DNA of 64,000 nucleotides from NCBI RefSeq assembly GCF_044788715.1, contig NZ_CP173170.1, positions 1,116,001 to 1,180,000 of the forward strand, written 5' to 3'. Below, piece by piece: positions 26,077 through 36,017 of the stretch (positions within the stretch are counted from its first letter, which is position 1; each line of letters begins with the position of its first letter). The DNA is from Methylotuvimicrobium sp018830325. Its GTDB lineage: Bacteria > Pseudomonadota > Gammaproteobacteria > Methylococcales > Methylomonadaceae. A program made the translations under genes and the position numbers. A model generated the notes under the pieces. It made no database searches. It had not been told where the DNA came from and was given only the letters and a program-made list of their open reading frames with translations.

Positions 26077-27468
26077 TTATTTCCCAGCTTTGCCCTTCAA
26101 CGCATGACTCGCCAAGTTTTTGCCTAAATCCCAGATCGTGCCCGGGACTTGATGGGTTGCAGCGATGGTTTGGTCGAAGGCATTGACGATATGATCGCGG
26201 TCTTTTTGCGTTAAGGTCAGCGGTGGCAGCAGTTTGACGACGTTCATGCCGTGTCCGGCGACTTGGGTTAGAATCCGGTGATCCTTGAATAGCGGGATCG
26301 TGATCATTTGACAGAACAGCCCTTTGTTGGCGGCTTCCAGCATTGCCCAGGCGGCTTTTAACGTCAGGCTTTTCGGTGCGTGGAATTCGATTGCGATCAT
26401 CGAGCCTTTGCCGCGCGCTTCTTTCAAGAATTCGTATTTTGTCGACAGTGCATTCAGGCTGGCGATGATGTCGTTGCCGACTGTCGCGCTTTGTTCAACA
26501 AGATTTTCCGATTTGATGACTTCAAGCCCGGCCAGTCCTGCGGCCATCGCCATGTTGTTTTTGGAAAAAGTCGAGCCGTGCACGACTGCGCGGTCCATGC
26601 GATTGAAGACGGTGTCCATGATGTGCTGCGTCATCGCGACTGCGCCGACCGGGACGAAACCGCCTGATAGGGCTTTGGACATCAGGATCATGTCAGGTTT
26701 AGCGCCGTAATGATCGATCGCCCAGAATTTACCGGTGCGGCCGATACCGGTTTGGATTTCGTCGGCGACGAATAGCGTGCCGTATTTTTTACAGAGGCGT
26801 TCGACTTCGATCAAGTAGTTGTCGTCGGGCAGGTTGACGCCTTTGCCTTGTATCGGTTCGACGATGAAGGCCGCGACGTCTTTATTGCTTAGGGCTTGTT
26901 CGAGTGCCGCTAAATCGTTGAACGGTATCGCGATGCAGTCGGGCAGGAGCGGGCCGAAGCCTTCGCGGAAGATCTTTTCGCCGTTCAGCGAAAGTGCGCC
27001 CATTGTTAAGCCGTGATAACCGTGTTCGCAATAGACGATTTTCGAGCGTTTGGTGGTGTAGCGCGCAAATTTGATCGCGGCCTCGACCGCTTCGGTGCCC
27101 GAGTTGCAAAAAAACATTTTTTCGAGATTTTCCGGCGTCGTCGTCAAGATTTCTTTGGCCAGTAAGCCGCTCAATATTGAGACGTCTAGCTGTACTAGGT
27201 TGGGTAATTCGAGAGTCAAAGTTTCTTGTAATGCACTGATCACGGTCGGGTGGTTGCGGCCAATCGCGAATACGCCGAAGCCGCTTAACAGGTCGAGATA
27301 TTCGTTGCCTTGTTCGTCGTAGAGATATTGGCCGACCGCGCGTTTGTAATTGCGGTCGTATCCGATTGTTTTTAAAACGCGAACCATTTGATTGTTCAAA
27401 TGTTTTTCATGCAACTCAAATTTATCTTCACTGTGTTGCGCTAATAGCTCGGCTATGCTGAAAGACAT
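26077..27468 (-). CDS. hpnO: Aminobacteriohopanetriol aminotransferase (HpnO), class III
   Basis: 463 residues, PLP-dependent class III aminotransferase. Seen: NSGTEAVEAAIKFAR (phosphate-binding region), EHGYHGLTMGALS, VEPIQGKG, FVADEIQTGIGRTG with the PLP-ring Asp, and SKALSGGFVP with the PLP lysine near residue 266. Last gene of the sqs-shc-hpnG-hpnN-hpnO run, 16 bp after hpnN. HpnO converts the ribosylhopane-derived intermediate to 35-aminobacteriohopanetriol. The motifs alone allow other class III enzymes; the context makes HpnO the best call. Confidence 0.85.
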   Translation of the reverse strand: MSFSIAELLAQHSEDKFELHEKHLNNQMVRVLKTIGYDRNYKRAVGQYLYDEQGNEYLDLLSGFGVFAIGRNHPTVISALQETLTLELPNLVQLDVSILSGLLAKEILTTTPENLEKMFFCNSGTEAVEAAIKFARYTTKRSKIVYCEHGYHGLTMGALSLNGEKIFREGFGPLLPDCIAIPFNDLAALEQALSNKDVAAFIVEPIQGKGVNLPDDNYLIEVERLCKKYGTLFVADEIQTGIGRTGKFWAIDHYGAKPDMILMSKALSGGFVPVGAVAMTQHIMDTVFNRMDRAVVHGSTFSKNNMAMAAGLAGLEVIKSENLVEQSATVGNDIIASLNALSTKYEFLKEARGKGSMIAIEFHAPKSLTLKAAWAMLEAANKGLFCQMITIPLFKDHRILTQVAGHGMNVVKLLPPLTLTQKDRDHIVNAFDQTIAATHQVPGTIWDLGKNLASHALKGKAGK

Positions 27469-27484
27469 AAAAAGACCTCTAAAT

Positions 27485-30100
27485 TTATATTTTGTGCCGG
27501 CTGAACGCAGGCAGCACGATTAACGTGCAAATGATGGTAAAGGAAATGCCGATCGCCAGTAACAAGCCCATGCTGGATGTGCCTGGATGAGGCGTGAAGG
27601 CAAGACTGGAAAAACTGCATAAGGTTGTTAAAGAACTGAATAAGACGCCTCGTGCGGTGCTGCTTTGCAGTAGGTCGACGCCGTTCGACCAGTGGCTGTG
27701 CAGTCGGTGCACGACATGAATGCCGCTGTCGACGCCCATGCCCATCAGCAGCGGCAGGGCGATGATATTGGCGAAATTAAACGGATTGTTGAGCAAGACA
27801 TTGGTCGCTCCGGTCAATAAGGTCGCAAGCAGAAGCGATCCAATCATCAATAGCGTATCGCGGATGTTTCTCGTAATGATCAGCATCAGCACGACGATCG
27901 CCGCGAATGCGCAAGCGAAGGCTTCGACAAATGATTGTATGATCGCGTTGCCTGAGGCTTTATCGATAATCGGTAAGCCGGATACGCTAGTATCGATGCT
28001 TTGTACGTCATTGACGAAGGCTTGCCGGTGACTGGCAATGTTCAGGTTTTTATCCGGCGTGATCATGATTTTATAAAGGCCGGTTTTACTTTGCCAATGG
28101 TCGCTTATGTAAGGCGGTAGGTCTTCCAGGTCGTAAGTTTGGGCGGTCAAACTGATGCTCAAGCGCTGCATCGTATATGGTAGTAGGCCCAATATGTTTT
28201 GTTCCAATTGGCTGTATTCGGCATCCGGTTGGGGTTGTCGGTCGGCAAATTCGATATAGCTGTTGATCCGTGCGAGTAGGGTTTCCAGTACCGGAATCGG
28301 GACGGAGGTCGTTGATTCATCGATGGCTTTTTGTAGCGTAACGGCGAACCGAATTGCGGCATCGCGCTGATCGTTGGCAAGCAACGGTTTGCCGAATTGT
28401 TTGAGTTGGGCGCCGAGAATCATGTCCAGCTCTTCGATTCGATAGAGTTTGTCCTCTTGATCGCTGGCGACAAAGCTCGATAGGGTGAGCGCTTCATGAA
28501 TCGTCGGCAAGGCGCGCAACGCTTCGGCGCGTCGGTCGGCCTCCGCTAGGCTGTCTGCAAGGCCGGTTAGCGAATAAGGCGATTCATTGCGTGACGACAA
28601 GAGCTCTTTGAATGTCGAGGCCGATTCGCGGCTGGGGTCGCGTAAGTTGAATGTGCTGGAATCGAACTCCAATTGTGTAAGTACTGCGGCCGAGGCAATG
28701 GCAAGCAGTACGCTGACGATTCTGATCGCTTTGGCATGACGAAACGGAAAATGGGCTATGACCGATGATAGTTGCGAGGATCTAAACGGGGCTGTTTTAC
28801 CCAGCGGCATGACTTTCAATAAAGCAGGTACGATCGATAATGAAAGCCCCAGGCCGATGAACATGCCGGCGCTGGAAATAATGCCTAATTCGGATACGCC
28901 GGAGTAGTCGGTCGGAATGAATCCGAGAAAGCCGATTGCGGTGGTCAATGCGCATAAAAACAACGAGAAACCGATGCTGTTGATGCTTTCGGTAATTGCG
29001 CCTTCATTGTTCATGCCTGCAGCACGGCATTCTCTGTAGCGTAGGCACAAATGCGTGGCGTAGTCGACGCCGAGTCCGATATACAAAACGGCAAAGGCCA
29101 CTGAAATAATATTTAAATGTCCGACCGCGATCGTGGCGAAGCCGGCAGTCAGAATCAGGCCCATGATCAGTGCGATCAATGTCGTCAAGAGTAGTTTGAC
29201 GGAGCGGAAACTCAACCATAGCGAGGCACAAACGAGAAGCAGCGATAATATGCCTGAAATAATCGCGCCTTCACTGACCGTTTCGAGTTCTTCGTGTTGT
29301 AAAGCGGTTTCGCCGGTAATTCGAATGCGGACTGCAGGGTTTTCTTGCATGATCGATTGACTTACGGATCGCGCGGCCGAAAGTGCATAATCGGCGGGCA
29401 TGATGTCGGTAAAAATCAGTTTAGGTTTGGCAATGACGATCGAGCGTTTAGACTCGGTGTTGAGTCGGTGGTCGGCCAGTAGGTTTTGCCAGGATAAATA
29501 TCGAGGGTTCTGATTGAGTCGACGGTCGATTGTGTCGTCTATCGCAGTCAGCAGCGGCGTAAGATTCATCGGTAACGACTTATCTTTTTCCTCGAGTGCT
29601 TGGCGAATGATTTCGAATAAGCCTTCCAGGTTGTAGTGTTGCGCGAGATAACCGATGAACGGTTGAGCATCGGTCAGTTTTTTCGACAGGTCGTCTAATT
29701 CGTCAAGGCTGAGAAATAATAAAGCGTGTTGCTTAAAAAATGCATTATCGGTAGGTATTATTGCCGACTCGAAGTGTTCCTTGTCTCGGCTTAGACGCTG
29801 CGCGAGTTCGGCTGCGGCCTGCGAGATTTGTTCCGGAGTTTCGCCGTCGACCACCAGCATGATAGCGGCGGCATCTTCGGGAAAGGCTTCGTTTAGACGA
29901 AAGCGATTGATCTGAAAGGGTAAATCCGGCGACAACATTTGCGTCGTATCGGTATTGAATCCGAGGTTGTTGATCGTGTAATGCAGACTAAAGCCGGACA
30001 AAGTCGTGGTCAGAATCAGCAAAGTCCACGGAAAACGTAAGACTTGGCGGTCCCACCATAGTAATAATCTGTGAATAAGGGTGTCGTGATGCTGAGTCAT
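27485..30100 (-). CDS. hpnN: Hopanoid transporter HpnN (RND family)
   Basis: 871 residues, HAE3-type RND protein with two membrane blocks and two large periplasmic loops. Block one includes LLLVCASLWLSFRSVKLLLT and GLGVDYATHLCLRYRE; block two includes FACAFAAIVVLMLIITRNIR and GMGVDSGIHVVHRLHS. The GxGVD motifs carry the membrane Asp used for proton coupling. HpnN moves hopanoids from the inner to the outer membrane in other bacteria. Position between hpnG and hpnO supports the name. Confidence 0.93.
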   Translation of the reverse strand: MTQHHDTLIHRLLLWWDRQVLRFPWTLLILTTTLSGFSLHYTINNLGFNTDTTQMLSPDLPFQINRFRLNEAFPEDAAAIMLVVDGETPEQISQAAAELAQRLSRDKEHFESAIIPTDNAFFKQHALLFLSLDELDDLSKKLTDAQPFIGYLAQHYNLEGLFEIIRQALEEKDKSLPMNLTPLLTAIDDTIDRRLNQNPRYLSWQNLLADHRLNTESKRSIVIAKPKLIFTDIMPADYALSAARSVSQSIMQENPAVRIRITGETALQHEELETVSEGAIISGILSLLLVCASLWLSFRSVKLLLTTLIALIMGLILTAGFATIAVGHLNIISVAFAVLYIGLGVDYATHLCLRYRECRAAGMNNEGAITESINSIGFSLFLCALTTAIGFLGFIPTDYSGVSELGIISSAGMFIGLGLSLSIVPALLKVMPLGKTAPFRSSQLSSVIAHFPFRHAKAIRIVSVLLAIASAAVLTQLEFDSSTFNLRDPSRESASTFKELLSSRNESPYSLTGLADSLAEADRRAEALRALPTIHEALTLSSFVASDQEDKLYRIEELDMILGAQLKQFGKPLLANDQRDAAIRFAVTLQKAIDESTTSVPIPVLETLLARINSYIEFADRQPQPDAEYSQLEQNILGLLPYTMQRLSISLTAQTYDLEDLPPYISDHWQSKTGLYKIMITPDKNLNIASHRQAFVNDVQSIDTSVSGLPIIDKASGNAIIQSFVEAFACAFAAIVVLMLIITRNIRDTLLMIGSLLLATLLTGATNVLLNNPFNFANIIALPLLMGMGVDSGIHVVHRLHSHWSNGVDLLQSSTARGVLFSSLTTLCSFSSLAFTPHPGTSSMGLLLAIGISFTIICTLIVLPAFSRHKI

Positions 30101-30120
30101 GCCGGCGGTGCGCGGATTTT

Positions 30121-30825
30121 TTAGTTAACGATTGATGGCAGCCAAATCGATGCGGCCTGTTTCAATGTTTTTTGCGATGCATGAAAGTGCCGGCCTAATT
30201 GTATCAGGCTTGGTAATTCTAAGGGATGTTTGATGAGATGGTTAAGTAGTTTGGCGATTTTGACTTCGCCGTCTGGGTTCAAGGCGTGCGCGACGGCTTT
30301 AGGTAGACTCATATCGGCGGGGTCTGCGATCGATCGAATGGCCAGGAAATCGATTCGGTGAGCCTTAGCGACTTTGGCGATAGCAACGCTTTCCATGTCT
30401 AGGGCGGCGGCACCTGTTTTTTGATGGAGCTCTTGTTTGTCTTTACTTGTGGCGACAAGCGTATTGCTGGAAGCTAGGCTGATATGCGCGACAGGGGTAA
30501 ACGCGTTTAATAGCGCTTGTATTTCAGCAAGCCAGGGAGAGCGGATATCGATGCTTTCCAAGTCATCGGCAATGAGCTGCTCAGGCAAGGTTAGATCGCC
30601 TGGGCGCAAGTCAGGGGCGAGCGCAGCGGCACAACCCCAGCTTATGAGGCGTTCGGCGCCTTGATCGAGCAGTTGTTCAGCGGCTTGCTCGGCATTTTTC
30701 GGGCCGGCGCCGGATTGAATGATAAGGATATTTTCGGCGATGACGTGACAGCACCCTTTCTTCGGTTTGTCCGAAGTCAGGGTGCTTAGTTCTTCCGGTA
30801 GGGCGGCAATAATCCCCGTGATCAC
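30121..30825 (-). CDS. hpnG: HpnG, adenosylhopane nucleosidase/phosphorylase
   Basis: 234 residues, purine-nucleoside-phosphorylase/MTAN fold. ITGIIAALPEEL at the start, SGAGPKNAEQAAEQLL, ISWGCAAALAPDLRPGDL near residue 86, and AALDMESVAIAKVAK with the ribose-binding Met-Glu-Ser. It removes adenine from adenosylhopane, the product of HpnH. The start overlaps the end of shc by 4 bases (ATGA type), so it is translated with the cyclase. Confidence 0.92.
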   Translation of the reverse strand: MITGIIAALPEELSTLTSDKPKKGCCHVIAENILIIQSGAGPKNAEQAAEQLLDQGAERLISWGCAAALAPDLRPGDLTLPEQLIADDLESIDIRSPWLAEIQALLNAFTPVAHISLASSNTLVATSKDKQELHQKTGAAALDMESVAIAKVAKAHRIDFLAIRSIADPADMSLPKAVAHALNPDGEVKIAKLLNHLIKHPLELPSLIQLGRHFHASQKTLKQAASIWLPSIVN

Positions 30826-32780
30826 GAGTTATTGATCGCGTTACGGTATTTGGCCAGGGCCCACAATGGGAAGAATTTGTCGTAGCCGTGGTATTTCAAA
30901 TAAAACACTCTTGGAAAACCGGGAGCGGTAAAGCATTTGTCGTTCCAGCTACCGTCGGTCAGCTGGGTTTTCATGAGAAACTCGACGCCGGCTTTGACTT
31001 CCGGGCTGTGTGCTTCGCCTGCCGCAATCAAGCCGATAACGGCCCAGGCGGTTTGAAACGCAGTGCTGAAGCGATATTTTCCGCGAAAGTTTTGTTCGTC
31101 ATGATAACTGAAGTTGTCCTCGCCCCAACCGCCATCTTCGCGTTGCACGCTTTTCAGCCATTTTGCCGCATTGACATACATCGGATCGGTTTTAGGGACA
31201 TCGGTTTGCTCAAGGCCCAATAATACAGACCAGGTACCGTAGATATAGTTAGTCCCCCAGCGCCCGAACCAGGAGCCGTCCGCTTCTTGTTCGCTACGAA
31301 TATAATCGATGGTGCGTTGCAGTGCCGGACGGTATTCTTCGTGGCCTTTTGCAACGCGTGCTATTAGCATCGCGCAGCGCGCGGTGACGTCGACCGTGGG
31401 GGGGTCGAGTAATGCGCCGTGGTCGGCGAACGGAATTTCGTTCAAGTAATAATAGGTATTATCGACATCGAATGCGCCGTAGCCGCCGTTTTCCGATTGC
31501 ATGCCGACGATCCATCGTGTCGCACGGTGTATCGACTCGTCCAACTCAGGCAGATTAGAATCGGCCATGGCGAACGCAACCAGTCCGGTGTCGTCGACAT
31601 CGGGGTAGTGTGGATTGGCGTATTGAAATGCCCAGCCGCCGCCTTCCAATTCAGGTTTGGATACTTGCCAATCGCCCGGTTCGTGCAACAATTGTTTGGA
31701 TTTGAGCCAATCATAGGCGCGAACCAATGCGTCACGGTTACCGTTTTTGTCGACTTCTTGCAAAGCCATGGCTGTTAGGCCGGTATCCCAAACGGGAGAC
31801 AGGCACGGTTGGCAATAGGCGTCGTGTTCGTTGATGACCAGCAATTTGTCGATCGCTTTTCGAGCCGTAACGACCAGTTCATGATCTTTCGGCATGCCGA
31901 GCAGTAACATCGCTTCGTAAGCATTGACCATGGCCGGGAAAATTCCGCCCAAGCCGTCTTCGCCGTTGAGGCGTTCAATAAACCAATCTTGGGCTTTATC
32001 GAGCGCTTTTTGGTGCATGCGTTTCGGAATCAATGGGCGAGTCACACGGCCGAGTTGATCCAAGAACAGAAAAAATTTGTTCAGTGCGGTCCGTTCCGGA
32101 AAATAATGTTTTTCCTTGTCCGGATGAACGACGAAAAGTTCCAGGATGTCGACTTTATTCGGGTTCTTCGCCGTCGCTTTTTCTGAGCACAGTACGAACA
32201 GCGGCACCATGACCGTTCTGGACCAATACGAAACCTTGTCCAAATGGAACGGAAACCATTTCGGAAGCAGCATGATTTCGACCGGAATGTAAGGCACGCC
32301 ACGCCAAGGCAGTTGTTCGAATATCGCCAGTGCGATACGCGTGAACACATTGGCGCGAGCGGCTCCCCCTTGACTTAGAATATAGCTTTTTAGCTTTTGC
32401 ATGTGCGGCGCGTCTATCGAATCGCCGGCCATTTTCAGTGCATAATACACCTTGACGCTGCCGCTGATGTCGCCTGGGCCGCCGGGGAACATCGGGTAAC
32501 TGCCTTCCTCGGATTGGCGCGATCTTAGATAATTGGCAATCTTGGCTTGCAGTACTTCGTCGATTTCGCCCAAATAGTGCATCATCATGATGTATTCGGA
32601 CGGAATCGTGCAATCGGCTTCCAATTCGAAAATCCAATGGCCGTCTGGTTGCTGCAGCTTTAGCAGGTAATCCTGCGCCTTGCCGATGGCTTTGTTTAAA
32701 TCGTTAGGCTTGGCGATGATGGCCGTGGCGGAGCTGGACAAGTCGCGCGTGTTGGTCTCTGTAGTGGCGTCGGTGAACAT
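30822..32780 (-). CDS. shc: Squalene-hopene cyclase
   Basis: 652 residues, full length. It cyclises squalene to hopene/hopanol at the membrane. The protonating DxDD motif is seen in YPDVDDTGLVAF near residue 390. Several QW repeats are visible: QQPDGHWIFE near residue 44, QSENGGYGAFD, QEADGSWFGRWG, QREDGGWGE and QLTDGSWND. The gene is 10 bp downstream of squalene synthase and overlaps hpnG by 4 bases. Confidence 0.97.
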   Translation of the reverse strand: MFTDATTETNTRDLSSSATAIIAKPNDLNKAIGKAQDYLLKLQQPDGHWIFELEADCTIPSEYIMMMHYLGEIDEVLQAKIANYLRSRQSEEGSYPMFPGGPGDISGSVKVYYALKMAGDSIDAPHMQKLKSYILSQGGAARANVFTRIALAIFEQLPWRGVPYIPVEIMLLPKWFPFHLDKVSYWSRTVMVPLFVLCSEKATAKNPNKVDILELFVVHPDKEKHYFPERTALNKFFLFLDQLGRVTRPLIPKRMHQKALDKAQDWFIERLNGEDGLGGIFPAMVNAYEAMLLLGMPKDHELVVTARKAIDKLLVINEHDAYCQPCLSPVWDTGLTAMALQEVDKNGNRDALVRAYDWLKSKQLLHEPGDWQVSKPELEGGGWAFQYANPHYPDVDDTGLVAFAMADSNLPELDESIHRATRWIVGMQSENGGYGAFDVDNTYYYLNEIPFADHGALLDPPTVDVTARCAMLIARVAKGHEEYRPALQRTIDYIRSEQEADGSWFGRWGTNYIYGTWSVLLGLEQTDVPKTDPMYVNAAKWLKSVQREDGGWGEDNFSYHDEQNFRGKYRFSTAFQTAWAVIGLIAAGEAHSPEVKAGVEFLMKTQLTDGSWNDKCFTAPGFPRVFYLKYHGYDKFFPLWALAKYRNAINNS

Positions 32781-32790
32781 AATGCTTCCT

Positions 32791-33891
32791 TTATAGTGCT
32801 GACTTAGCTTTCAGGGATTGTGGGTGGTAAGTCCAATCGGGCGATTCGAGCCCGCGGCTGGTCAGATTAAACAATAAGGACAGCAGCCGGTTGCTGCGCC
32901 CGGTAAGACGAGTTGTTAGAATGGTTGCCTTGACACTGTTTCGGGTGATTTTGACTTGATTCGATTGTTTAAAGTCCAAGTGCTGCTTGATTTTTCGCAA
33001 GGTCAGGACCGCCATGCCAAGCGCCCATAAACAGAAGTTTCTAATGCCGGTTTCGTGCGACGGAATCAGCTGTGTATAAGCGAGTGCATTACGCAGGTGT
33101 CCGTGTGCGATGCTGATTAGGTGTTCAAGGCCTTTTCGGAAGTTCTCGTCATCGGTTTCCGGCGTTAACGTCGATAAATCGAAACCGGTCTCGTCAAAAA
33201 TATCTTGAGGCAGCCAGCAAACGCCGCGGCCGGCGTCGTCCCATATATCCTTGAGGATGTTGGTCATTTGCAGACCTTGTCCGAACGATACCGAGAGTTC
33301 GAGTAGTCGCTCTCTATGAGCCGCAATCTCGGGCGAGTAATGGCAAAACAGTTTGGCGAGCATTTCGCCGACGCAGCCGGCTACGTAATAACAGTAGTTA
33401 TCCATGTCGGCCATGGTCGGCAGTCCATTGCTTAGATTTTGCGCCTGAAAGATCGGCATGCCTTGTGCCATTGTTTCGACGCAAGTTGCCAGCGCCTCAA
33501 TCTGTTGCGGATCGAACGAATGTGTGATTTGAATGACGCGTGGCGTCAGGTCGATCAGCGTATGTTCGGCCGGAATGGTTTGCTCCGACAATAAAGGGGA
33601 TAGGTCGGCGGCAAAATCATTCGCACCATGACCGGTTTTGACGGTTTCGATAAAACGTTCGCAGAATATTTTTTTTTGGTCGGGGCTTAGAGAGACTTCG
33701 TCCTCAACTGTGTCCACAATTCGGCACAGCAGATAGGCATTGGCTACCGGACGGTAGAGGTTATCCGGAAGTTGCGGAATAGTCAGCGCAAACGTTCTGG
33801 AGACGCCTTCAAGCAGCAGTGCCTGAAATTCATCGTCGGATAGGCCGGTTAATGACTCCGGTTTGTCCAGAGTTGGTTGTAATGCGCTCAT
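32791..33891 (-). CDS. Squalene synthase (farnesyl-diphosphate farnesyltransferase)
   Basis: 366 residues, all-helical isoprenoid synthase. Two aspartate-rich motifs: LLCRIVDTVEDE near residue 55 and ILKDIWDDAGRG near residue 215; SRTFALTIPQLP near the start and YCYYVAGCVGEML in the middle are typical. It joins two farnesyl diphosphates to squalene. It is the single-protein squalene synthase type rather than the hpnC-D-E trio, none of which is present here. First gene of the hopanoid operon, directly before shc. Confidence 0.9.
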   Translation of the reverse strand: MSALQPTLDKPESLTGLSDDEFQALLLEGVSRTFALTIPQLPDNLYRPVANAYLLCRIVDTVEDEVSLSPDQKKIFCERFIETVKTGHGANDFAADLSPLLSEQTIPAEHTLIDLTPRVIQITHSFDPQQIEALATCVETMAQGMPIFQAQNLSNGLPTMADMDNYCYYVAGCVGEMLAKLFCHYSPEIAAHRERLLELSVSFGQGLQMTNILKDIWDDAGRGVCWLPQDIFDETGFDLSTLTPETDDENFRKGLEHLISIAHGHLRNALAYTQLIPSHETGIRNFCLWALGMAVLTLRKIKQHLDFKQSNQVKITRNSVKATILTTRLTGRSNRLLSLLFNLTSRGLESPDWTYHPQSLKAKSAL

Positions 33892-34363
33892 GATTATTTT
33901 CTAAGATTTCGTCTTGATAGTTTTGGATACAGACTTAATTTAACGGCAATGATAGACTGTTTGTTGGTATTTTGCAAAGCAATGTTGTTTTCTAGCCAAT
34001 ATGAGTAAAATTCTATGCTCCAGCTCTGTTATATAGAATAAAAATCAACTATTTAAAAGTTTGTGTTGTATTTTTGCAAATAGTCTGCAATGTGCTTCGG
34101 TTTGGCGCTTAAGGCGATAAAATTATGCTAAAACTGGAGTCGATTCCGAAAAGATAGTATTCTACTTGTAAATCTATAAATGATTGTATTCTATAAGGAC
34201 TTGTATTTCAGGTGTGTTGTTTTGATTCGCCGGATGTCGTTTTCAAGGAAGGATGCATGATGTTTTTGACCTGTTGCAAGCATGCAACAGGTCGTTTTTC
34301 GGTTTTATGAGGCTCGATTATGATCGGCCTTGCTTGTATTCAGTCAATATGGAGGATATGCCC
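33892..34363. promoter_or_regulatory. Divergent control region between the sqs-shc operon and hpnH
   Basis: About 470 bp, AT-rich, with no credible open frame. It must hold the promoters of both hopanoid transcription units. A small hairpin at 34264-34296 (GACCTGTTGCAAGCATGCAACAGGTC followed by GTTTTTCGGTTTT) looks like a terminator or attenuator in front of hpnH: nine-base-pair stem then a T-run. No reliable -35/-10 could be fixed. Confidence 0.5.
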
Positions 34364-35476
34364 GTGGGTGTGCCATTACGTCAGCAGTTAGCAGTTGGTA
34401 GTTATCTTATTAAGCAAAAACTGAAAGGGGCTAAAAAGTATCCTTTGGTTTTAATGCTCGAGCCATTGTTTCGATGCAATTTGGCTTGCGCAGGATGCGG
34501 AAAGATCGACTATCCGGATGATATTTTAGATAAACGTTTATCGGTCGAGGAATGTTTGCAAGCGGTCGACGAATGTGGTGCGCCAATGGTTTCGATCCCC
34601 GGTGGCGAACCGTTAATTCATAAAGATATGCCGGCAATTGTCGAAGGCATCGTTGCGAGAAAGAAATTCGTTTATCTCTGTACGAATGCGCTGTTATTGA
34701 AGAAGAAGATCGATGACTATAAGCCTTCTCCATATCTGACCTTCTCCATTCATTTAGATGGTAATAAAGAAAGACACGATGCATCGGTTTGTCAAGACGG
34801 TGTTTTCGATAGAGCGGTTGAAGCGATCAAGTTAGCGCTCGATAAAGGCTTTAGAGTCACGATCAATTGCACGCTGTTTCAAGGAGAGAATGCGAAAGAA
34901 GTAGCCGAGTTTTTGGATTACGCGATGGAGTTGGGTGTCGAAGGCATTACGATTGCGCCGGGATTCAGTTACGAACGTGCGCCGCAACAAGATATCTTTA
35001 TCAAAGGGCGCGATGTCAAGGAATTATTCCGGGGCATTTTCAAGATCGGTAAGAATCGTAAATGGAAATTGAATCATTCGTCGCTCTATTTAGACTTTTT
35101 GGCCGGTAATCAAAGCTATAATTGTACACCATGGGGCAATCCGACCCGCAATGTATTCGGGTGGCAAAAGCCTTGCTATTTGTTATCCGACGAAGGTTAT
35201 GCGGAAACCTTCCAGCAATTGCTCGATGAAACGCCTTGGGAAAAATACGGTACTTCGAAAAATCCGAAATGCGCGAGTTGCATGGCGCATTGCGGCTACG
35301 AGGCAACGGCCGTAGAAGACATGATGAAAAACCCGATTAAAGGTCTATTGACAGCGATCAGGGGGCCTAAAACCGAAGGCGACATGGTTCCAGAGCCGGT
35401 TCCTGTTTATGCAAATGAAAAACCGGCTTCTAGTCTCTCCGGCATTCCTATTACTGTCGAGGCGATGGATTCATAA
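34364..35476 (+). CDS. hpnH: HpnH, radical-SAM adenosylhopane synthase
   Basis: About 370 residues from GTG 34364, which is eight bases after GGAGG and gives the usual family start GVPLRQQLAVGSYLIKQKL; ATG 34358 is too close to that ribosome site, and a more distant in-frame start at 34253 crosses the hairpin. Radical-SAM motif CNLACAGCGK (CxxxCxxC) near residue 27, then SIPGGEPLIH, and a C-terminal cysteine-rich part KCASCMAHCGYE. It adds the 5'-deoxyadenosyl group to diploptene, the first step of side-chain synthesis. Confidence 0.95.
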   Translation: MGVPLRQQLAVGSYLIKQKLKGAKKYPLVLMLEPLFRCNLACAGCGKIDYPDDILDKRLSVEECLQAVDECGAPMVSIPGGEPLIHKDMPAIVEGIVARKKFVYLCTNALLLKKKIDDYKPSPYLTFSIHLDGNKERHDASVCQDGVFDRAVEAIKLALDKGFRVTINCTLFQGENAKEVAEFLDYAMELGVEGITIAPGFSYERAPQQDIFIKGRDVKELFRGIFKIGKNRKWKLNHSSLYLDFLAGNQSYNCTPWGNPTRNVFGWQKPCYLLSDEGYAETFQQLLDETPWEKYGTSKNPKCASCMAHCGYEATAVEDMMKNPIKGLLTAIRGPKTEGDMVPEPVPVYANEKPASSLSGIPITVEAMDS

Positions 35477-35583
35477 AGCAGGTTCGAAGGGTGTTCATGC
35501 CGGCATTGCGCCGTTATACCCGCCGTGAAGCGGGTATTCAGTGCTAGGGATGGCAAGGCCAATACATCCCTTTAACCACCTGC

Positions 35584-35668
35584 GGGACGGGTTATTTAAC
35601 CCGTCCCCAACGTTTCAATGGGCTTCGGCAGGGTCAAAACGTTTCGGACGAGGTTGTAAACCTCGTCC
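35584..35668. repeat. Family D double-hairpin repeat
   Basis: GGGACGGGTT-ATTT-AACCCGTCCC (35584-35607) followed by CAACGTTTC, then AAACGTTTC and a second perfect hairpin GGACGAGGTT-GTA-AACCTCGTCC (35646-35668). The most intact copy of family D in the window; the first hairpin equals 11003-11026. Confidence 0.8.
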
Positions 35669-35770
35669 TGCCAAGGTATGACGGGACTTGTGTATAACGA
35701 TGAGCGCTGGAGCGTGGGAACGATAGCGGGATGTGAATAAATACACAAATTCCAAGAAAGCTTGAGCGCC

Positions 35771-35847
35771 GTAGGGTGCGCATCGCGCACCTTTCCACGG
35801 TGACGAACCGACAAGAGCCCGCCCCAGGTGCGCGATGCGCACCCTAC
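35771..35847. repeat. Long perfect hairpin
   Basis: Perfect 22-bp arms (35771-35792 and 35826-35847) of GTAGGGTGCGCATCGCGCAC type around a 33-base loop. A half-copy resembling one arm lies near 7181-7201. No T-run follows. It lies between hpnH and hpnM. Confidence 0.8.
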
Positions 35848-36017
35848 ACCTGGCGCTTAATAGCCTATGAACACTAACAATTTCAAATATATTTTGAGTT
35901 TAAAAAGCGGGTACACGGCAATTAGCTAAAAGCGGCTTTTTTCGACAGTCTAGCGAAAGAGTATATCTTCTTTACGGCCGGCAAAGCATGCCGGAAATCA
36001 ATGTTTTCGGAGTTTTT

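Noticed and set aside
32081..32637. Minus-strand frames overlapping squalene-hopene cyclase
   Set aside because: Out-of-frame shadows of shc; Arg-rich and without domains.
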